A DNA stretch of 64,000 bases from Yersinia mollaretii ATCC 43969 (GTDB lineage Bacteria; Pseudomonadota; Gammaproteobacteria; Enterobacterales; Enterobacteriaceae), in contig NZ_CP054043.1 in assembly GCF_013282725.1 (NCBI RefSeq), positions 124,001 to 188,000 on the forward strand, read 5' to 3'. Position 1 is the first letter of the stretch, and every line of letters starts with the position of its first letter. The notes under the pieces are model-generated. The model did not search any database. It had not been told where the DNA came from and was given only the letters and a program-made list of their open reading frames with translations. Below, in pieces: positions 1-9,326 of the stretch. The position numbers and the translations under genes are program-made.

Positions 1-52
1 AGTGCAATAGGTTATCGTCATTATCACCCGTGGTACTTAATGTTGCAGGGAG

Positions 53-451
53 CTAGCTCTCACTCACTGAGCAAAACCAACGGCTTAGTTCAGCTTGCAG
101 GTTGTACCGTACAGCAAGAGTGAAACGATGCTCGGTGCACTCCCCTTCGACTCTGCCGACAGATTGGTGATATGACCAGTGGGGTTTCATTCCAATGATA
201 AGTGGCCTATTAGGCGTATCATCTCCAATACTCTCAATATGTTGATGAAGCAGAGACCAAGCCTGACGTTGTTGCCACAAAGTAGAAAAACCCTGTAAAA
301 GTACCTGCTGATATTGCAGTAATCCCAATAGCGAAACCGAAAAGAACAGTGCCGCGATTAAGGCTTCCGGCAGGCTAAATCCTAACGGTTGTCGGGAGAT
401 AGCTTCCCCCTCGGTAAGTTGTTGTTTATGGCAACATCTTAATAAATGCAA
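53..451 (-). CDS. ppdC: Prepilin-type protein, PpdC-like
   Basis: A 132-residue minor pseudopilin. After a short basic leader comes the type IV prepilin cleavage pattern G-FSLPEAL (about residues 24-31) and then a single hydrophobic helix, so it should be cut and methylated by a prepilin peptidase and held in the inner membrane. It is the last of four overlapping genes (ppdA-ppdB-ygdB-ppdC), the order found upstream of recC in E. coli. The start is a TTG with an AAGGA eight bases upstream; no in-frame ATG lies before the cleavage site. It overlaps the end of ygdB by 13 bases. The role of this pseudopilin set is not well defined; recC would lie just beyond the left edge and is not visible. Confidence 0.8.
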   Translation of the reverse strand: MHLLRCCHKQQLTEGEAISRQPLGFSLPEALIAALFFSVSLLGLLQYQQVLLQGFSTLWQQRQAWSLLHQHIESIGDDTPNRPLIIGMKPHWSYHQSVGRVEGECTEHRFTLAVRYNLQAELSRWFCSVSES

Positions 452-909
452 AATTGTGCATCCTTATCTGGGCAAAAATCTAACCAGCCATGAGCGGCTT
501 TAACCAATTGATGGTCTTCCCTCTCTCTTTTATTAGCCTTCAGTTTGACGCGCTGATAAAGCAGCAAGGGTGGCTGTATCCCATGAGGCTGACTCTCTCC
601 TCTCAGGATAAAGAAACCGCTCAGCGCTGCCGGTTTAATACAGGCTTTTAAGCCATAAAGTGGGTAGTCATGGCAGTGCCATACGGCTCCCCCACGCCAC
701 GGCAGAGTGAATGTCCAATGCTGATTGATTCCCCACGACAATGATGATGCCGCCTGATTAAAAGCCCGCAAATGGTGTTGTTCCTCCGCTGTGATTTGTT
801 GAATATTGTCTAATTGACGATGTAAAGCTGACAGTAGAAATAAGCCAAGAGCAAAAAGTGTGGCAACTGCCGCTAAGGTGCTAGCCCCCTGTTGGCGATG
901 CAGCTTCAT
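439..909 (-). CDS. ygdB: DUF2509 family protein YgdB
   Basis: A 156-residue protein with an N-terminal hydrophobic helix (about residues 9-28, starting after QQGAST) and a small globular part rich in Trp and Cys. Its place between two prepilin-type genes and its size match YgdB of E. coli (DUF2509), thought to act with the pseudopilins. The leader resembles a pseudopilin leader but lacks the usual Phe-Thr-Leu-hydrophobic-Glu block. Its ATG overlaps the ppdB stop by four bases, so the two are translationally coupled. No enzymatic motif is visible. Confidence 0.8.
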   Translation of the reverse strand: MKLHRQQGASTLAAVATLFALGLFLLSALHRQLDNIQQITAEEQHHLRAFNQAASSLSWGINQHWTFTLPWRGGAVWHCHDYPLYGLKACIKPAALSGFFILRGESQPHGIQPPLLLYQRVKLKANKREREDHQLVKAAHGWLDFCPDKDAQFCIY

Positions 910-1532
910 AGATTATTCCCACGAATCTTATAAATAAGCTGATGATGGACTGCTGCATTGCTGGTGCTTTGCCCAGCCAATTGCACTCTGTAAATCTGCG
1001 CAGATGCTGGCTCGGATAAGAGTCGAACAGAAAAATGCGTTACGGTGACCTCTTTTGGGTCAAACACTCTTTCCCAACCACCACCAGCGCAATTCAGCTC
1101 CCCACGTTGAGTTTCCAATGCTTTATTGCGCAGACGATAGCCAAAGTATTCGGACTCCTGATGCTTTTCCCCCTCCCATCGGCCATTACGGTTAAGGTCA
1201 TACGCAACGATCAGGCAAGAATCCGTAGTTTCACCCGGATATTGCTGTGTAGTGACCGCTTTTCCTTTGCACTCTCCGTGGCAAAAACCAGCTCGTCGCA
1301 AATCCTTCTCCAGCGTTGCCATCGCCTGACTGAGTACCAGTTCCAGATGGTAGTGCTGCTGCAAAGTTGATATCTGCTGGCGTAATTTAGGGAAAACCTG
1401 TGCCGAGCCAAGCATAATGATGCTGCCAATACTTAATGCCAGCATCATTTCCGGCAGTGTAAAACCTGAAATATCTTTATGCCAAAAGTGTTCCGATAGT
1501 GGCCCTATTGGTTTTTTGATCACTCTTGGCAT
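906..1532 (-). CDS. ppdB: Prepilin-type protein, PpdB-like
   Basis: A 208-residue pseudopilin. The cleavage motif G-FTLPEMMLA occurs at about residues 23-33, after an unusually long polar leader, and is followed by one transmembrane helix. The body contains four cysteines, including CHGEC, which suggests a disulfide-stabilised periplasmic domain. It is the second gene of the ppdA-ppdB-ygdB-ppdC set, overlapping the end of ppdA by 13 bases. The size and order match E. coli PpdB. Its substrate and its role in the pseudopilus are inferred from the family only. Confidence 0.82.
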   Translation of the reverse strand: MPRVIKKPIGPLSEHFWHKDISGFTLPEMMLALSIGSIIMLGSAQVFPKLRQQISTLQQHYHLELVLSQAMATLEKDLRRAGFCHGECKGKAVTTQQYPGETTDSCLIVAYDLNRNGRWEGEKHQESEYFGYRLRNKALETQRGELNCAGGGWERVFDPKEVTVTHFSVRLLSEPASAQIYRVQLAGQSTSNAAVHHQLIYKIRGNNL

Positions 1533-2056
1533 ACGTAGATACCTGATATTGACTGGCCTTCACTGCACAACCTCATTCGCCCCCGACTGGAAATAATCAG
1601 CCGGATACGCCCTGCGGGGCTATTGAGTAGAATACTTCCTGCTTGGGCCGTGTTTCTTACCCCGTAAAAACCCACATCTTTTTGCAATGAAATAGCGATA
1701 GTGACATCAGGATAAGGCAGAATAAACACGTTGCCGGCTAATGCAGAGCAAGGCGTTGCAGGGTTATTGCCACTGCCTAAGCAGCCCAGCCTATTTTTCT
1801 GTATCCACAATAATGCCGTGTCGTTGTTACGATTCACCTGCACCTGCAAATGTGTTAAGTAGGCCAGTAATTGACGTGCGCTATCAGCCAGTTTTTCCCG
1901 TTGCCGGTAATGGTGCCAACTTTGCGCCCCCCATGTCGCCATCACGCCAACCAATGCAATAACCAGCAACACCTCAATCAGGCTGATACCTTTTTGTTTT
2001 ATCAGGCGATTATTATTTATTCGCCCTATTTTATTTGGTGCGATGTCAATTTTCAT
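1520..2056 (-). CDS. ppdA: Prepilin-type protein, PpdA-like (GspH class)
   Basis: A 178-residue pseudopilin and the first gene of its operon. The leader ends with QKG and the mature end begins ISLIEVLLVIA (about residue 24), with the glutamate at mature position +5 expected of type IV pilin-like subunits; one membrane helix follows. The rest resembles the GspH/FimT class of minor pseudopilins. The gene lies just downstream of the thyA terminator, so the 230-base gap (2057-2285) must hold its own promoter. The only prepilin peptidase in this window is the distant gene at 27270-28112. Confidence 0.83.
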   Translation of the reverse strand: MKIDIAPNKIGRINNNRLIKQKGISLIEVLLVIALVGVMATWGAQSWHHYRQREKLADSARQLLAYLTHLQVQVNRNNDTALLWIQKNRLGCLGSGNNPATPCSALAGNVFILPYPDVTIAISLQKDVGFYGVRNTAQAGSILLNSPAGRIRLIISSRGRMRLCSEGQSISGIYVCQE

Positions 2057-2252
2057 GCCGCAAGTTTACGTCGCTAGAATTTGAGGTCTAGCGGCTAATT
2101 ATCAGGGCTGGAAACGGTGCGCAAAACTTTATTTACGACGACATAAATACAGAAAAAAGTACGGCACGGTTCGCATTTTTAGGGTTAGGGGATGGCTGCT
2201 GTGAGGGCGTTTTTTGGGGGGCAGGGGTTGCAGTAGAGAAGATGACAGAGAT

Positions 2253-2278
2253 AAAACCGGAGCCATTATGGCTCCGGT
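2253..2278 (-). terminator. Rho-independent terminator of thyA
   Basis: A perfect 10-bp stem (2256-2265 with 2269-2278) with a three-base loop is followed on the minus strand by TTTTAT. It starts eight bases after the thyA stop codon and separates the lgt-thyA unit from ppdA. Confidence 0.85.
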
Positions 2279-2285
2279 CAGAAGA

Positions 2286-3080
2286 TTAGATAGCGATCGG
2301 GGCTTTAATTCCCGGATGCGGATCATATCCTTCAATTTCAAAATCATCGAAGTGGTAATCAAACAAAGAGTCAGGCTTACGTTTGATGATCAGTTTCGGC
2401 AATGCCCGAGGTTCGCGGCTCAATTGCAGGTGCGTTTGCTCTATATGGTTGCTGTATAGGTGAGTATCGCCGCCCGTCCAGACAAAATCGCCAACCTCCA
2501 AATCACATTGTTGCGCCATCATATGTATCAATAAGGCATAGCTGGCAATGTTAAATGGCAAGCCGAGGAAGACATCACAAGAACGCTGGTATAACTGGCA
2601 GGACAACTTGCCATCAGCCACGTAGAACTGGAAGAAAGCATGGCAAGGTGCCAGTGCCATTTGGTCCAGCTCACCGACATTCCAAGCAGAGACAATAATG
2701 CGACGTGAATTGGGATCTTGCTTAAGCTGCTTAACCACATTGCTCAGTTGGTCAATCTGACGCCCATCGGCAGCGCCCCAAGCACGCCATTGCTTGCCAT
2801 AGACTGGGCCAAGATCGCCGTTTTCATCTGCCCATTCGTCCCAGATTGAAACACTGTTTTCCTTCAGATAACCAATATTGGTATCACCGTTGAGGAACCA
2901 TAACAGCTCATGGATGATAGAGCGCAGATGGCAACGTTTGGTGGTTACCAGCGGGAAGCCATCTTGTAAATTGAAACGCATCTGATGCCCAAAAATCGAC
3001 ACTGTCCCAGTCCCGGTACGGTCATCTTTAGGAGTGCCCTCTTCCAGCACTTTTTTCATCAAATCCAGATACTGTTTCAT
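2286..3080 (-). CDS. thyA: Thymidylate synthase
   Basis: Converts dUMP and 5,10-methylene-tetrahydrofolate to dTMP and dihydrofolate in the cytoplasm; it is the only de novo dTMP route where ThyX is absent. The 264-residue length equals E. coli ThyA. Visible landmarks are the N-terminal DDRTGTGT segment, the catalytic cysteine in [10 protein letters not shown] (near residue 146), the phosphate-binding RRI motif ([13 protein letters not shown]) and the C-terminal PIAI. It follows lgt by six bases, so the two are co-transcribed as in E. coli, where translation of the two is coupled. Confidence 0.98.
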   Translation of the reverse strand: MKQYLDLMKKVLEEGTPKDDRTGTGTVSIFGHQMRFNLQDGFPLVTTKRCHLRSIIHELLWFLNGDTNIGYLKENSVSIWDEWADENGDLGPVYGKQWRAWGAADGRQIDQLSNVVKQLKQDPNSRRIIVSAWNVGELDQMALAPCHAFFQFYVADGKLSCQLYQRSCDVFLGLPFNIASYALLIHMMAQQCDLEVGDFVWTGGDTHLYSNHIEQTHLQLSREPRALPKLIIKRKPDSLFDYHFDDFEIEGYDPHPGIKAPIAI

Positions 3081-3086
3081 GTTACC

Positions 3087-3959
3087 TCACGAAAGTTGTT
3101 GCGCAGGACGGCGATACGCCCAAATCATCATAATGATACCGGCCAGAATCATAGGTATAGATAGGATCTGCCCCATGCTGATCACGCCGTCGAACAAGCC
3201 GAGCTGAGCATCTGGCTGGCGGAAGTACTCCACGATGATGCGGAATGCACCATAACCAATCAGGAACAGGCCAGAAACACTGCCCATAGGGCGCGGCTTA
3301 CGAATAAACAGATTCAGGATGATAAACAGCACCACCCCTTCGAGAAGCATTTCGTACAGTTGCGAAGGGTGACGCGGTAATACGCCATATTGGTTGAATA
3401 TCGCCTGCCATTTCGCCGGGTCAGCGGCAACAATCGCAATATCTTCGCCACGGGAGGTCGGGAATAGCATGGCCCACGGGGTATCAGTAGTGACCCGCCC
3501 CCATAACTCGCCGTTGATGAAATTACCGAGACGACCCGCTCCTAAACCAAAGGGGATCAGAGGCGCCATAAAGTCGGCAACTTGGAAGAAATTGCGCTTG
3601 GTGCGACGAGCGAACCACAGCATTACGCAGATAACACCAATCAAACCGCCGTGGAATGACATGCCGCCATCCCAGACTTTAAATAGGTAGAGGGGGTTAT
3701 CGAGGAATACTGGCAAGTTATAGAACAGAACGTAACCGACTCGGCCACCAACAAACACACCGAGGAAACCGGCATAAAGGAGATTTTCGACCTCTTCTTT
3801 TGTCCAGCCGCTGCCTGGCTTATTGGCCCGACGAACCGCTAGCCACATGGCGAAGACAAAGCCCACCAAGTACATCAGGCCATACCAATGAAGGGAAACC
3901 GGGCCAATGGAGAAAATGACCGGATCGAATTTAGGAAACGCCAGATAGCTATTGCTCAT
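3087..3959 (-). CDS. lgt: Prolipoprotein diacylglyceryl transferase
   Basis: Inner-membrane enzyme that moves the diacylglyceryl group of phosphatidylglycerol to the lipobox cysteine of prolipoproteins, the first step of lipoprotein maturation. The 290-residue protein has about seven hydrophobic helices, the essential SFHGGLIG segment (residues 101-108), the Lgt signature around [13 protein letters not shown] and the HPSQLYEM block. It lies upstream of thyA with a six-base gap. Its start codon is an ATG at 3959, and the 137-base gap to ptsP (3960-4097) is available for a promoter. Confidence 0.98.
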   Translation of the reverse strand: MSNSYLAFPKFDPVIFSIGPVSLHWYGLMYLVGFVFAMWLAVRRANKPGSGWTKEEVENLLYAGFLGVFVGGRVGYVLFYNLPVFLDNPLYLFKVWDGGMSFHGGLIGVICVMLWFARRTKRNFFQVADFMAPLIPFGLGAGRLGNFINGELWGRVTTDTPWAMLFPTSRGEDIAIVAADPAKWQAIFNQYGVLPRHPSQLYEMLLEGVVLFIILNLFIRKPRPMGSVSGLFLIGYGAFRIIVEYFRQPDAQLGLFDGVISMGQILSIPMILAGIIMMIWAYRRPAQQLS

Positions 3960-4097
3960 CTATCACCACGGAATGTCTATTGTTTTTGGGAAAACAGGTG
4001 TTCTCGCCCGGTTAGGGCTACAGGTTGCGCATAATAGCATAGGCAGGGGTCACTCAGGGGCGCATGAGAAGGAAAAGTTCTGTAAACGAACCTGCAT

Positions 4098-6344
4098 CTA
4101 TTTACCCCCTCGGATCAACCCACCCAGACCACGGCGCTCCATAAATGCCGCCGTTAAATGACGCACATCCGTGGTCATTTGGGCGGTTAATACCCGTTCA
4201 GCCAATGCTTGCGCGTCCGCCAAATCAATATTGCGCAGCAGGTATTTAATTCTCGCCACACTGCGGCCATTCATACTGAGATTGCGATAACCCAACCCAA
4301 CCAGCAGCAACGCCCCCATAGGATCGCCAGCCATTTCTCCACACAAACTCACCTGCAAACCTGATTGTGTCGCTTGCGTCAAAATGTGGCTAAGCACTTG
4401 CAGCACTGCTGGATGCAAGCTGTCATACAGCGAGGCAACACGGGTATTGTTACGATCCACCGCCAACAGATATTGTGTCAGATCATTGGTGCCAACCGAG
4501 ATGAAATCCACCCGCGACTTCAGGTAAGGCAGCATAAAGATCATGGCAGGCACTTCAATCATCACACCCAGTTTCGGCTGTGGTAGCCCATAGCCCAGCA
4601 CTTCCTGAACTTCACGTCCTGCGCGATCAATCAGGCGTTTGGCTTCATCGACCTCTTCCAGACTGGTGATCATCGGCAATAAAATGCCCAGATTACCCGT
4701 GCTTGCATTGGCGCGAAGCATCGCCCTGACTTGGATCAAGAAGATTTCCGGCTGATCCAAGGTGACACGGATGCCGCGCCAGCCCAGACAAGGATTCTCT
4801 TCACTGATGGGCATGTAGGGCAGTTGTTTATCTGCACCAATGTCCAAGGTGCGCAAGGTCACCGACTTGTTGGGATAAAGCTGCAACATGCCTTGATATT
4901 GTGAAACTTGCTCCTCTTCTGAGGGGAAACCACTTTGCAGCATGAAAGGAATTTCAGTGCGATAAAGACCCACGCCATCGACTCGTCCCCCCAGCAGTTT
5001 TTCATGTTCCGGGCTAAGACCGGCATTCAACATCACCTGAATCCGTTCGCCACTTTTCAGGGCCGCAGGTTGCTCGACATCGTCCTCAGCTAATTTGCTA
5101 AGTTCAATCTCTTCGGTCACCAGCCGCTGATACTCTTTGACCAGCACTGGCTCAGGATCGACCAGCACTTCGCCACGGTAGCCATCGACAATCAATAGCC
5201 GCTGATTCAGCAGCGCTGGCTGGATATCCGCGCCCATCACCGTGGGGATACCCATGGCGCGCACCAAAATGGCGGCATGGGAGTTAGCGGCACCGTCACG
5301 AACGACCACACCCACCAGACGATCCTGTGGCACTTCAGCCAATAGGGTGGCGGTCAACTCATCAGCGACCAGAATAAATCGCTCCGGCCATTGGCTGGCC
5401 CCAGACGTGCTGTCATCGAGGTGGAACAGCAAGCGCAGACCTAATGCCCGCAGATCACTGGCACGCTCGCGCATATAGGTGTCTTGCAAGTTGGCAAATT
5501 GCGCGGCAAATTGTTCAACCACCTGTTTAACGGCCCATTCTGCCACCGAACCGGCATCAATTTGGGCAAAAAGCTCGCGCTTTAAGCGGGCATCATTGAG
5601 CAAGTGGGAGTAGAGGTCGAAAATTGCCGCGCTCTCTTTTTGTGAGCTGGCGGCAAAACGTTTACTGAAGCGGCGGAATTCAGCCGCAGCCTCTTCCAGC
5701 GCCTGAGTCAGGCGTTCGCGCTCCTGAACAGTATCGAGCGTTGAGGCTTCATAAACCAGATCAAGGGAGGGCTGGGAGGTGTCCTGCCACCCTTCAGCAA
5801 CAGCCACGCCGGGTGCCGCAGCCAGAGCACGAATTCGTGTTTGTCGATACTGACCAAAAATAGCATTAAGCTGAGATTGAGAAAGGATACCTGCTAGCTG
5901 TGTTGCCAGCGTGACCATGAACGACTCTTCGCTCTCATCAAACTGACGATGCTCACGTTGCTGAACCACCAGCACGCCGAGTAACTGGCGGCGATAGATA
6001 ATAGGCACCCCGAGAAACGCGCGGAAGCGGTCCTCTTTGACTTGCGGAACATATTTAAAACTGGGGTGGCTCTGAGCATCAGCCAGGTTAATTGGCTCGG
6101 CCAAACGACCCACCAGCCCGACGATACCTTCGTCAAAAGCCAGTGTAATGATGCGACCACGCGGCTTTTTCAAACCTCGTGTCGCCATCAGGTAGTAACA
6201 ACGGCGGTCATTATCTGCCAGATAAATCGAGCAGACTTCCGTGTCCATCGCAACACAGGTTTCATTGACCAACAGCTCTAACGCATCCGTCAGGCTGGTT
6301 GCCATCGCCACTTTCTCAACTATTTCTCGCAAACGCATGAGCAT
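4098..6344 (-). CDS. ptsP: PTS-Ntr enzyme I (phosphoenolpyruvate-protein phosphotransferase)
   Basis: First enzyme of the nitrogen-related PTS: it autophosphorylates with PEP and passes the phosphate to NPr (PtsO) and then to PtsN, linking nitrogen state to potassium and envelope control. The 748 residues equal E. coli PtsP. An N-terminal GAF domain (about 1-130, a regulatory part not found in sugar enzyme I) is followed by the phosphorylated histidine in GAANSHAAILVRAMGIP (near residue 356) and a PEP-utilising C-terminal barrel (SVGTNDLTQYLL, CGEMAGDP). It is 12 bases downstream of rppH, as in E. coli. Confidence 0.97.
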   Translation of the reverse strand: MLMRLREIVEKVAMATSLTDALELLVNETCVAMDTEVCSIYLADNDRRCYYLMATRGLKKPRGRIITLAFDEGIVGLVGRLAEPINLADAQSHPSFKYVPQVKEDRFRAFLGVPIIYRRQLLGVLVVQQREHRQFDESEESFMVTLATQLAGILSQSQLNAIFGQYRQTRIRALAAAPGVAVAEGWQDTSQPSLDLVYEASTLDTVQERERLTQALEEAAAEFRRFSKRFAASSQKESAAIFDLYSHLLNDARLKRELFAQIDAGSVAEWAVKQVVEQFAAQFANLQDTYMRERASDLRALGLRLLFHLDDSTSGASQWPERFILVADELTATLLAEVPQDRLVGVVVRDGAANSHAAILVRAMGIPTVMGADIQPALLNQRLLIVDGYRGEVLVDPEPVLVKEYQRLVTEEIELSKLAEDDVEQPAALKSGERIQVMLNAGLSPEHEKLLGGRVDGVGLYRTEIPFMLQSGFPSEEEQVSQYQGMLQLYPNKSVTLRTLDIGADKQLPYMPISEENPCLGWRGIRVTLDQPEIFLIQVRAMLRANASTGNLGILLPMITSLEEVDEAKRLIDRAGREVQEVLGYGLPQPKLGVMIEVPAMIFMLPYLKSRVDFISVGTNDLTQYLLAVDRNNTRVASLYDSLHPAVLQVLSHILTQATQSGLQVSLCGEMAGDPMGALLLVGLGYRNLSMNGRSVARIKYLLRNIDLADAQALAERVLTAQMTTDVRHLTAAFMERRGLGGLIRGGK

Positions 6345-6356
6345 GATCGGCTTAAC

Positions 6357-6884
6357 TTAACCTCTTTTACGGCGATAAGCAGGCGGCACCCGTGGCGGAG
6401 CAACCTCCTGCACAGGCATGACGGTTGGAGCAAATTCTTTCATTACGCGACGATAAACATCACGCTTAAAAGAGACCACCTGACGCACCGGATACCAATA
6501 ACTGACCCATCTCCAGCCATCAAACTCCGGGGTACTGCTGCGTTGCATGTTGATATCGGCTTCATTGCACATTAACTGTAGCAGAAACCATCGTTGCTTT
6601 TGGCCGATGCATACCGGCTTTGTATCCCAACGCACCAAACGTTTCGGTAATTTATAACGCAACCAGTTACGGGTTGAAGCCAGAATTCGGACATCCTTTT
6701 TGCTAAGTCCTACCTCTTCAAAAAGTTCGCGATACATAGCCTGCTCTGGTGTTTCACCGGGGTTTATCCCCCCTTGGGGAAACTGCCAAGAGTGCTGACC
6801 GTACCGTCTGGCCCACAACACTTCGCCCTGCCGATTACAAATTACGATACCCACGTTCGGGCGGTAGCCATCATCATCGATCAC
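6357..6884 (-). CDS. rppH: RNA pyrophosphohydrolase
   Basis: Nudix hydrolase that removes pyrophosphate from the 5' end of triphosphorylated mRNA and so starts RNase E-dependent decay. The 175-residue protein has a complete Nudix box ([11 protein letters not shown]...REL..EEVG, residues about 38-60) and the conserved end YRRKRG. The start codon is GTG, giving the same [12 protein letters not shown] start as E. coli RppH. It is the first gene of the rppH-ptsP pair. The 700-base region upstream, shared with divergent mutH, holds DnaA boxes as well as its promoter. Confidence 0.96.
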   Translation of the reverse strand: MIDDDGYRPNVGIVICNRQGEVLWARRYGQHSWQFPQGGINPGETPEQAMYRELFEEVGLSKKDVRILASTRNWLRYKLPKRLVRWDTKPVCIGQKQRWFLLQLMCNEADINMQRSSTPEFDGWRWVSYWYPVRQVVSFKRDVYRRVMKEFAPTVMPVQEVAPPRVPPAYRRKRG

Positions 6885-7060
6885 CGGACTACCTCGATAA
6901 GCTTAAAAACGCAAAGATGCCCTGATTGTTTCACACTAGCAACAGGCGGTAAACCACTGCTTATCAGACAGTAAAACCTGATAACTCGGGGATAACTCAC
7001 AGATATTCGCAAAGTTATAAACACCCTAAGGGAAGCACACGCTGTTTTATTCACTTTTTC

Positions 7061-7384
7061 TGTGGATATAGGTGTGCAGAACTCTAGGGTAAAGCGGGTA
7101 CAACTCATTTGAAACTAATAATACGGCAAAAATATATAAAAAAATAAATGATTAATTTCAATTAAATAACAGGTTTCCCACAGGTATCCACAACACAAAA
7201 ATGTGATCTATAACCGTTTTGGATCTGGCGTTGGCTAAAGATCCATCAATGCAGTTTTTATCCACAGATAATGCGTCAAAGTTATGCAAAAAATAGCAAA
7301 ACTCGCAAAAAAAACGATCGTCAAGGCTGTAAATTGAACCAGTGATCGTGAATTACTGAGGTTATCCAATAAATCTGTGGATAA
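7061..7384. promoter_or_regulatory. DnaA-box cluster at the DARS2 position
   Basis: The 697-base rppH-mutH gap (6885-7581) has no convincing gene. It holds two perfect DnaA boxes in opposite orientation, TTATCCACA at 7258-7266 and TGTGGATAA at 7376-7384, and two one-mismatch boxes, TGTGGATAT at 7061-7069 and GTATCCACA at 7184-7192, with A/T runs between them. In E. coli the DnaA-reactivating sequence DARS2 lies in the same mutH-rppH gap. I infer the orthologous element, which would convert ADP-DnaA to ATP-DnaA. I did not find convincing IHF or Fis matches by eye. Confidence 0.75.
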
Positions 7385-7581
7385 ATAGGTGTAAGATCCT
7401 GTTCATTATTACTGTCAGCAGGTGCACAAGATAGTCAGAATAAAAGTATTCCCTTCGCGGAAGGAAAGAAAACTTACGTTAAATCATGCTATTATTCATT
7501 TCTACCCTACTGAACAACAACACAGATAGCGTCACTTTTAATTCAGTTTGTTTTTTAACCGACTTTAGCAGGTTGCCATCA

Positions 7582-8268
7582 ATGTCTGTTTACTCACTGC
7601 CACCCGCCCCTCCTACCGATGAACATCAACTTTTTCAACGCGCTCAAGCTTTGTCAGGTTTTACTTTGGGTGAGTTGGCGACACGTGCGCAATGGGTTAT
7701 CCCGGCGGACTTAAAACGCGTCAAGGGTTGGGTGGGTATGTTGCTGGAATTCTATTTGGGGGCCAGTGCAGGCAGTAAACCTGAACAGGATTTTGCGGAT
7801 ATTGGCATTGAGCTGAAAACTATTCCGATCAGCGGTCAGGGCAAACCGCTGGAGACCACCTTCGTCTGCGTCGCACCATTGACCGGTAATAGCGGCATCA
7901 CGTGGGAAAATAGCCATGTGCGGCACAAATTGGCTCGCGTTTTGTGGGTGCCGGTCGAAGGAGAGCGGCAAATTCCGCTGGCTGAGCGTCGGGTCGGTGC
8001 ACCTCTATTGTGGAGCCCAAATGCGGAAGAGGAAGAGTTACTACGCCGCGACTGGGAAGAGTTAATGGATCTTATCGTTTTGGGTAAAGTCGAGAGTATC
8101 ACTGCGCGCCATGGCGAGGTGCTGCAGTTACGCCCGAAGGCCGCCAATAGTCGCGCATTAACCGAAGCTATCGGCGAGCAGGGGCAGCCTATCATGACCT
8201 TACCCCGTGGATTTTATCTGAAAAAAACCTTTACCGGCCCTATGCTGGCTCGCCACTTTTTGTTGTAA
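7582..8268 (+). CDS. mutH: DNA mismatch repair endonuclease MutH
   Basis: Methyl-directed mismatch repair nickase: activated by MutS-MutL, it cuts the unmethylated strand at hemimethylated GATC. The 228-residue product has the PD-(D/E)XK core as D..ELK in [13 protein letters not shown] (Asp near 69, Glu and Lys near 76-78) and the conserved [14 protein letters not shown] and RGFYLKKTF blocks. A longer in-frame start exists 32 codons upstream, but the ATG at 7582 gives the length and N-terminus of E. coli MutH (229 residues). It is divergent from rppH. Confidence 0.96.
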   Translation: MSVYSLPPAPPTDEHQLFQRAQALSGFTLGELATRAQWVIPADLKRVKGWVGMLLEFYLGASAGSKPEQDFADIGIELKTIPISGQGKPLETTFVCVAPLTGNSGITWENSHVRHKLARVLWVPVEGERQIPLAERRVGAPLLWSPNAEEEELLRRDWEELMDLIVLGKVESITARHGEVLQLRPKAANSRALTEAIGEQGQPIMTLPRGFYLKKTFTGPMLARHFLL

Positions 8269-8404
8269 AACATCACCGAAATTGATACCGCTGACAGCAA
8301 AGCCACCACGCCAATTGCGTTAGCTATGTTCCGATTAATAAATAAAAGCGTATAATTGTATTTTTGTGTTTCCGTAACGTAATTTCCGTAAGGTGTAAGG
8401 CGCA

Positions 8405-9130
8405 ATGTTTGAATGGATTGCCGATCCAAATGCCTGGTTGGCGCTGGGCACGTTAACTATCCTCGAGATTGTTCTTGGGATAGACAATATTATTTTCCTC
8501 TCTTTGGTGGTCGCAAAATTACCTAAAGCACAGCAGAACAAAGCTCGCCGTATCGGCTTGGCAGGGGCGATGTTAATGCGTTTGGCATTGCTAGCGTCTA
8601 TAGCTTGGGTGATTCGCCTGACCGAACCGCTATTTACCTTGGCGGGCCATGGTGTCTCCATGCGGGACTTAATCCTGCTGTTAGGTGGGTTATTCCTGAT
8701 CTGGAAAGCCAGTAAAGAAATTCATGAAACCATCGAAGGCAGTGATACTGAGCACAGCAGCAACGTCAGCTCTTTCTTCGGTGCTATCGTGCAAATCATG
8801 CTGTTGGATATCATCTTTAGTCTGGATTCAGTCATCACAGCAGTGGGATTGTCGGACCATCTGTTCATTATGATGGCGGCGGTGATTATCTCTGTGGGCG
8901 TGATGATGTTTGCTGCCAGACCGATTGGTGAATTTGTTAACCGTCATCCATCAGTCAAAATGTTGGCGCTCTCTTTCCTGATTCTGGTCGGCTTCACGCT
9001 GATGCTGGAAAGTTTCCAGATCCACATTCCAAAAGGCTACATCTACTTCGCCATGTTCTTCTCGATGGGGGTTGAAACCCTGAATCTAATGCGCGGAAAG
9101 AAAAACAAGCCTGCGGATAAAAAAGCATAA
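8405..9130 (+). CDS. ygdQ: TerC-family integral membrane protein YgdQ
   Basis: A 241-residue inner-membrane protein of the TerC family with about seven membrane helices. The two family signatures are present: an acidic ILEIVLGIDNIIF in helix 1 and its repeat MLLDIIFSLDSVITAVG in the second half, which suggests metal ion handling. TerC relatives such as Alx act in manganese export; the substrate of YgdQ itself is not established here. It follows mutH as in E. coli, but the small lipoprotein gene ygdR that follows it in E. coli is absent. Confidence 0.9.
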   Translation: MFEWIADPNAWLALGTLTILEIVLGIDNIIFLSLVVAKLPKAQQNKARRIGLAGAMLMRLALLASIAWVIRLTEPLFTLAGHGVSMRDLILLLGGLFLIWKASKEIHETIEGSDTEHSSNVSSFFGAIVQIMLLDIIFSLDSVITAVGLSDHLFIMMAAVIISVGVMMFAARPIGEFVNRHPSVKMLALSFLILVGFTLMLESFQIHIPKGYIYFAMFFSMGVETLNLMRGKKNKPADKKA

Positions 9131-9137
9131 TCACCTC

Positions 9138-9162
9138 CGGGTGCGGTTCAACGCACCCGTTT
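9138..9162 (+). terminator. Terminator after ygdQ
   Basis: An 8-bp perfect stem (9138-9145 with 9152-9159, CGGGTGCG/CGCACCCG) is followed by TTT and, a few bases later, a longer T run. It lies seven bases after the ygdQ stop codon. Confidence 0.7.
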
Positions 9163-9326
9163 CCCACTTTTTTCTGCACTTTCGCCTTACACGCTTCCCC
9201 CTACTGCCGTGCTTCGTTATAGTCGAATAAGGCGGGTTTGACTTATACCCAACATCATTGGCAAGAGAGCAAAGCCAAGTACACAGGGTATGGCCTGATA
9301 ATTTCAGACATTAAGGAAGGTCGGCA

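Noticed and set aside
7486..7581. In-frame extension upstream of mutH
   Set aside because: The added residues do not fit the family, and the ATG at 7582 gives the E. coli length and start.
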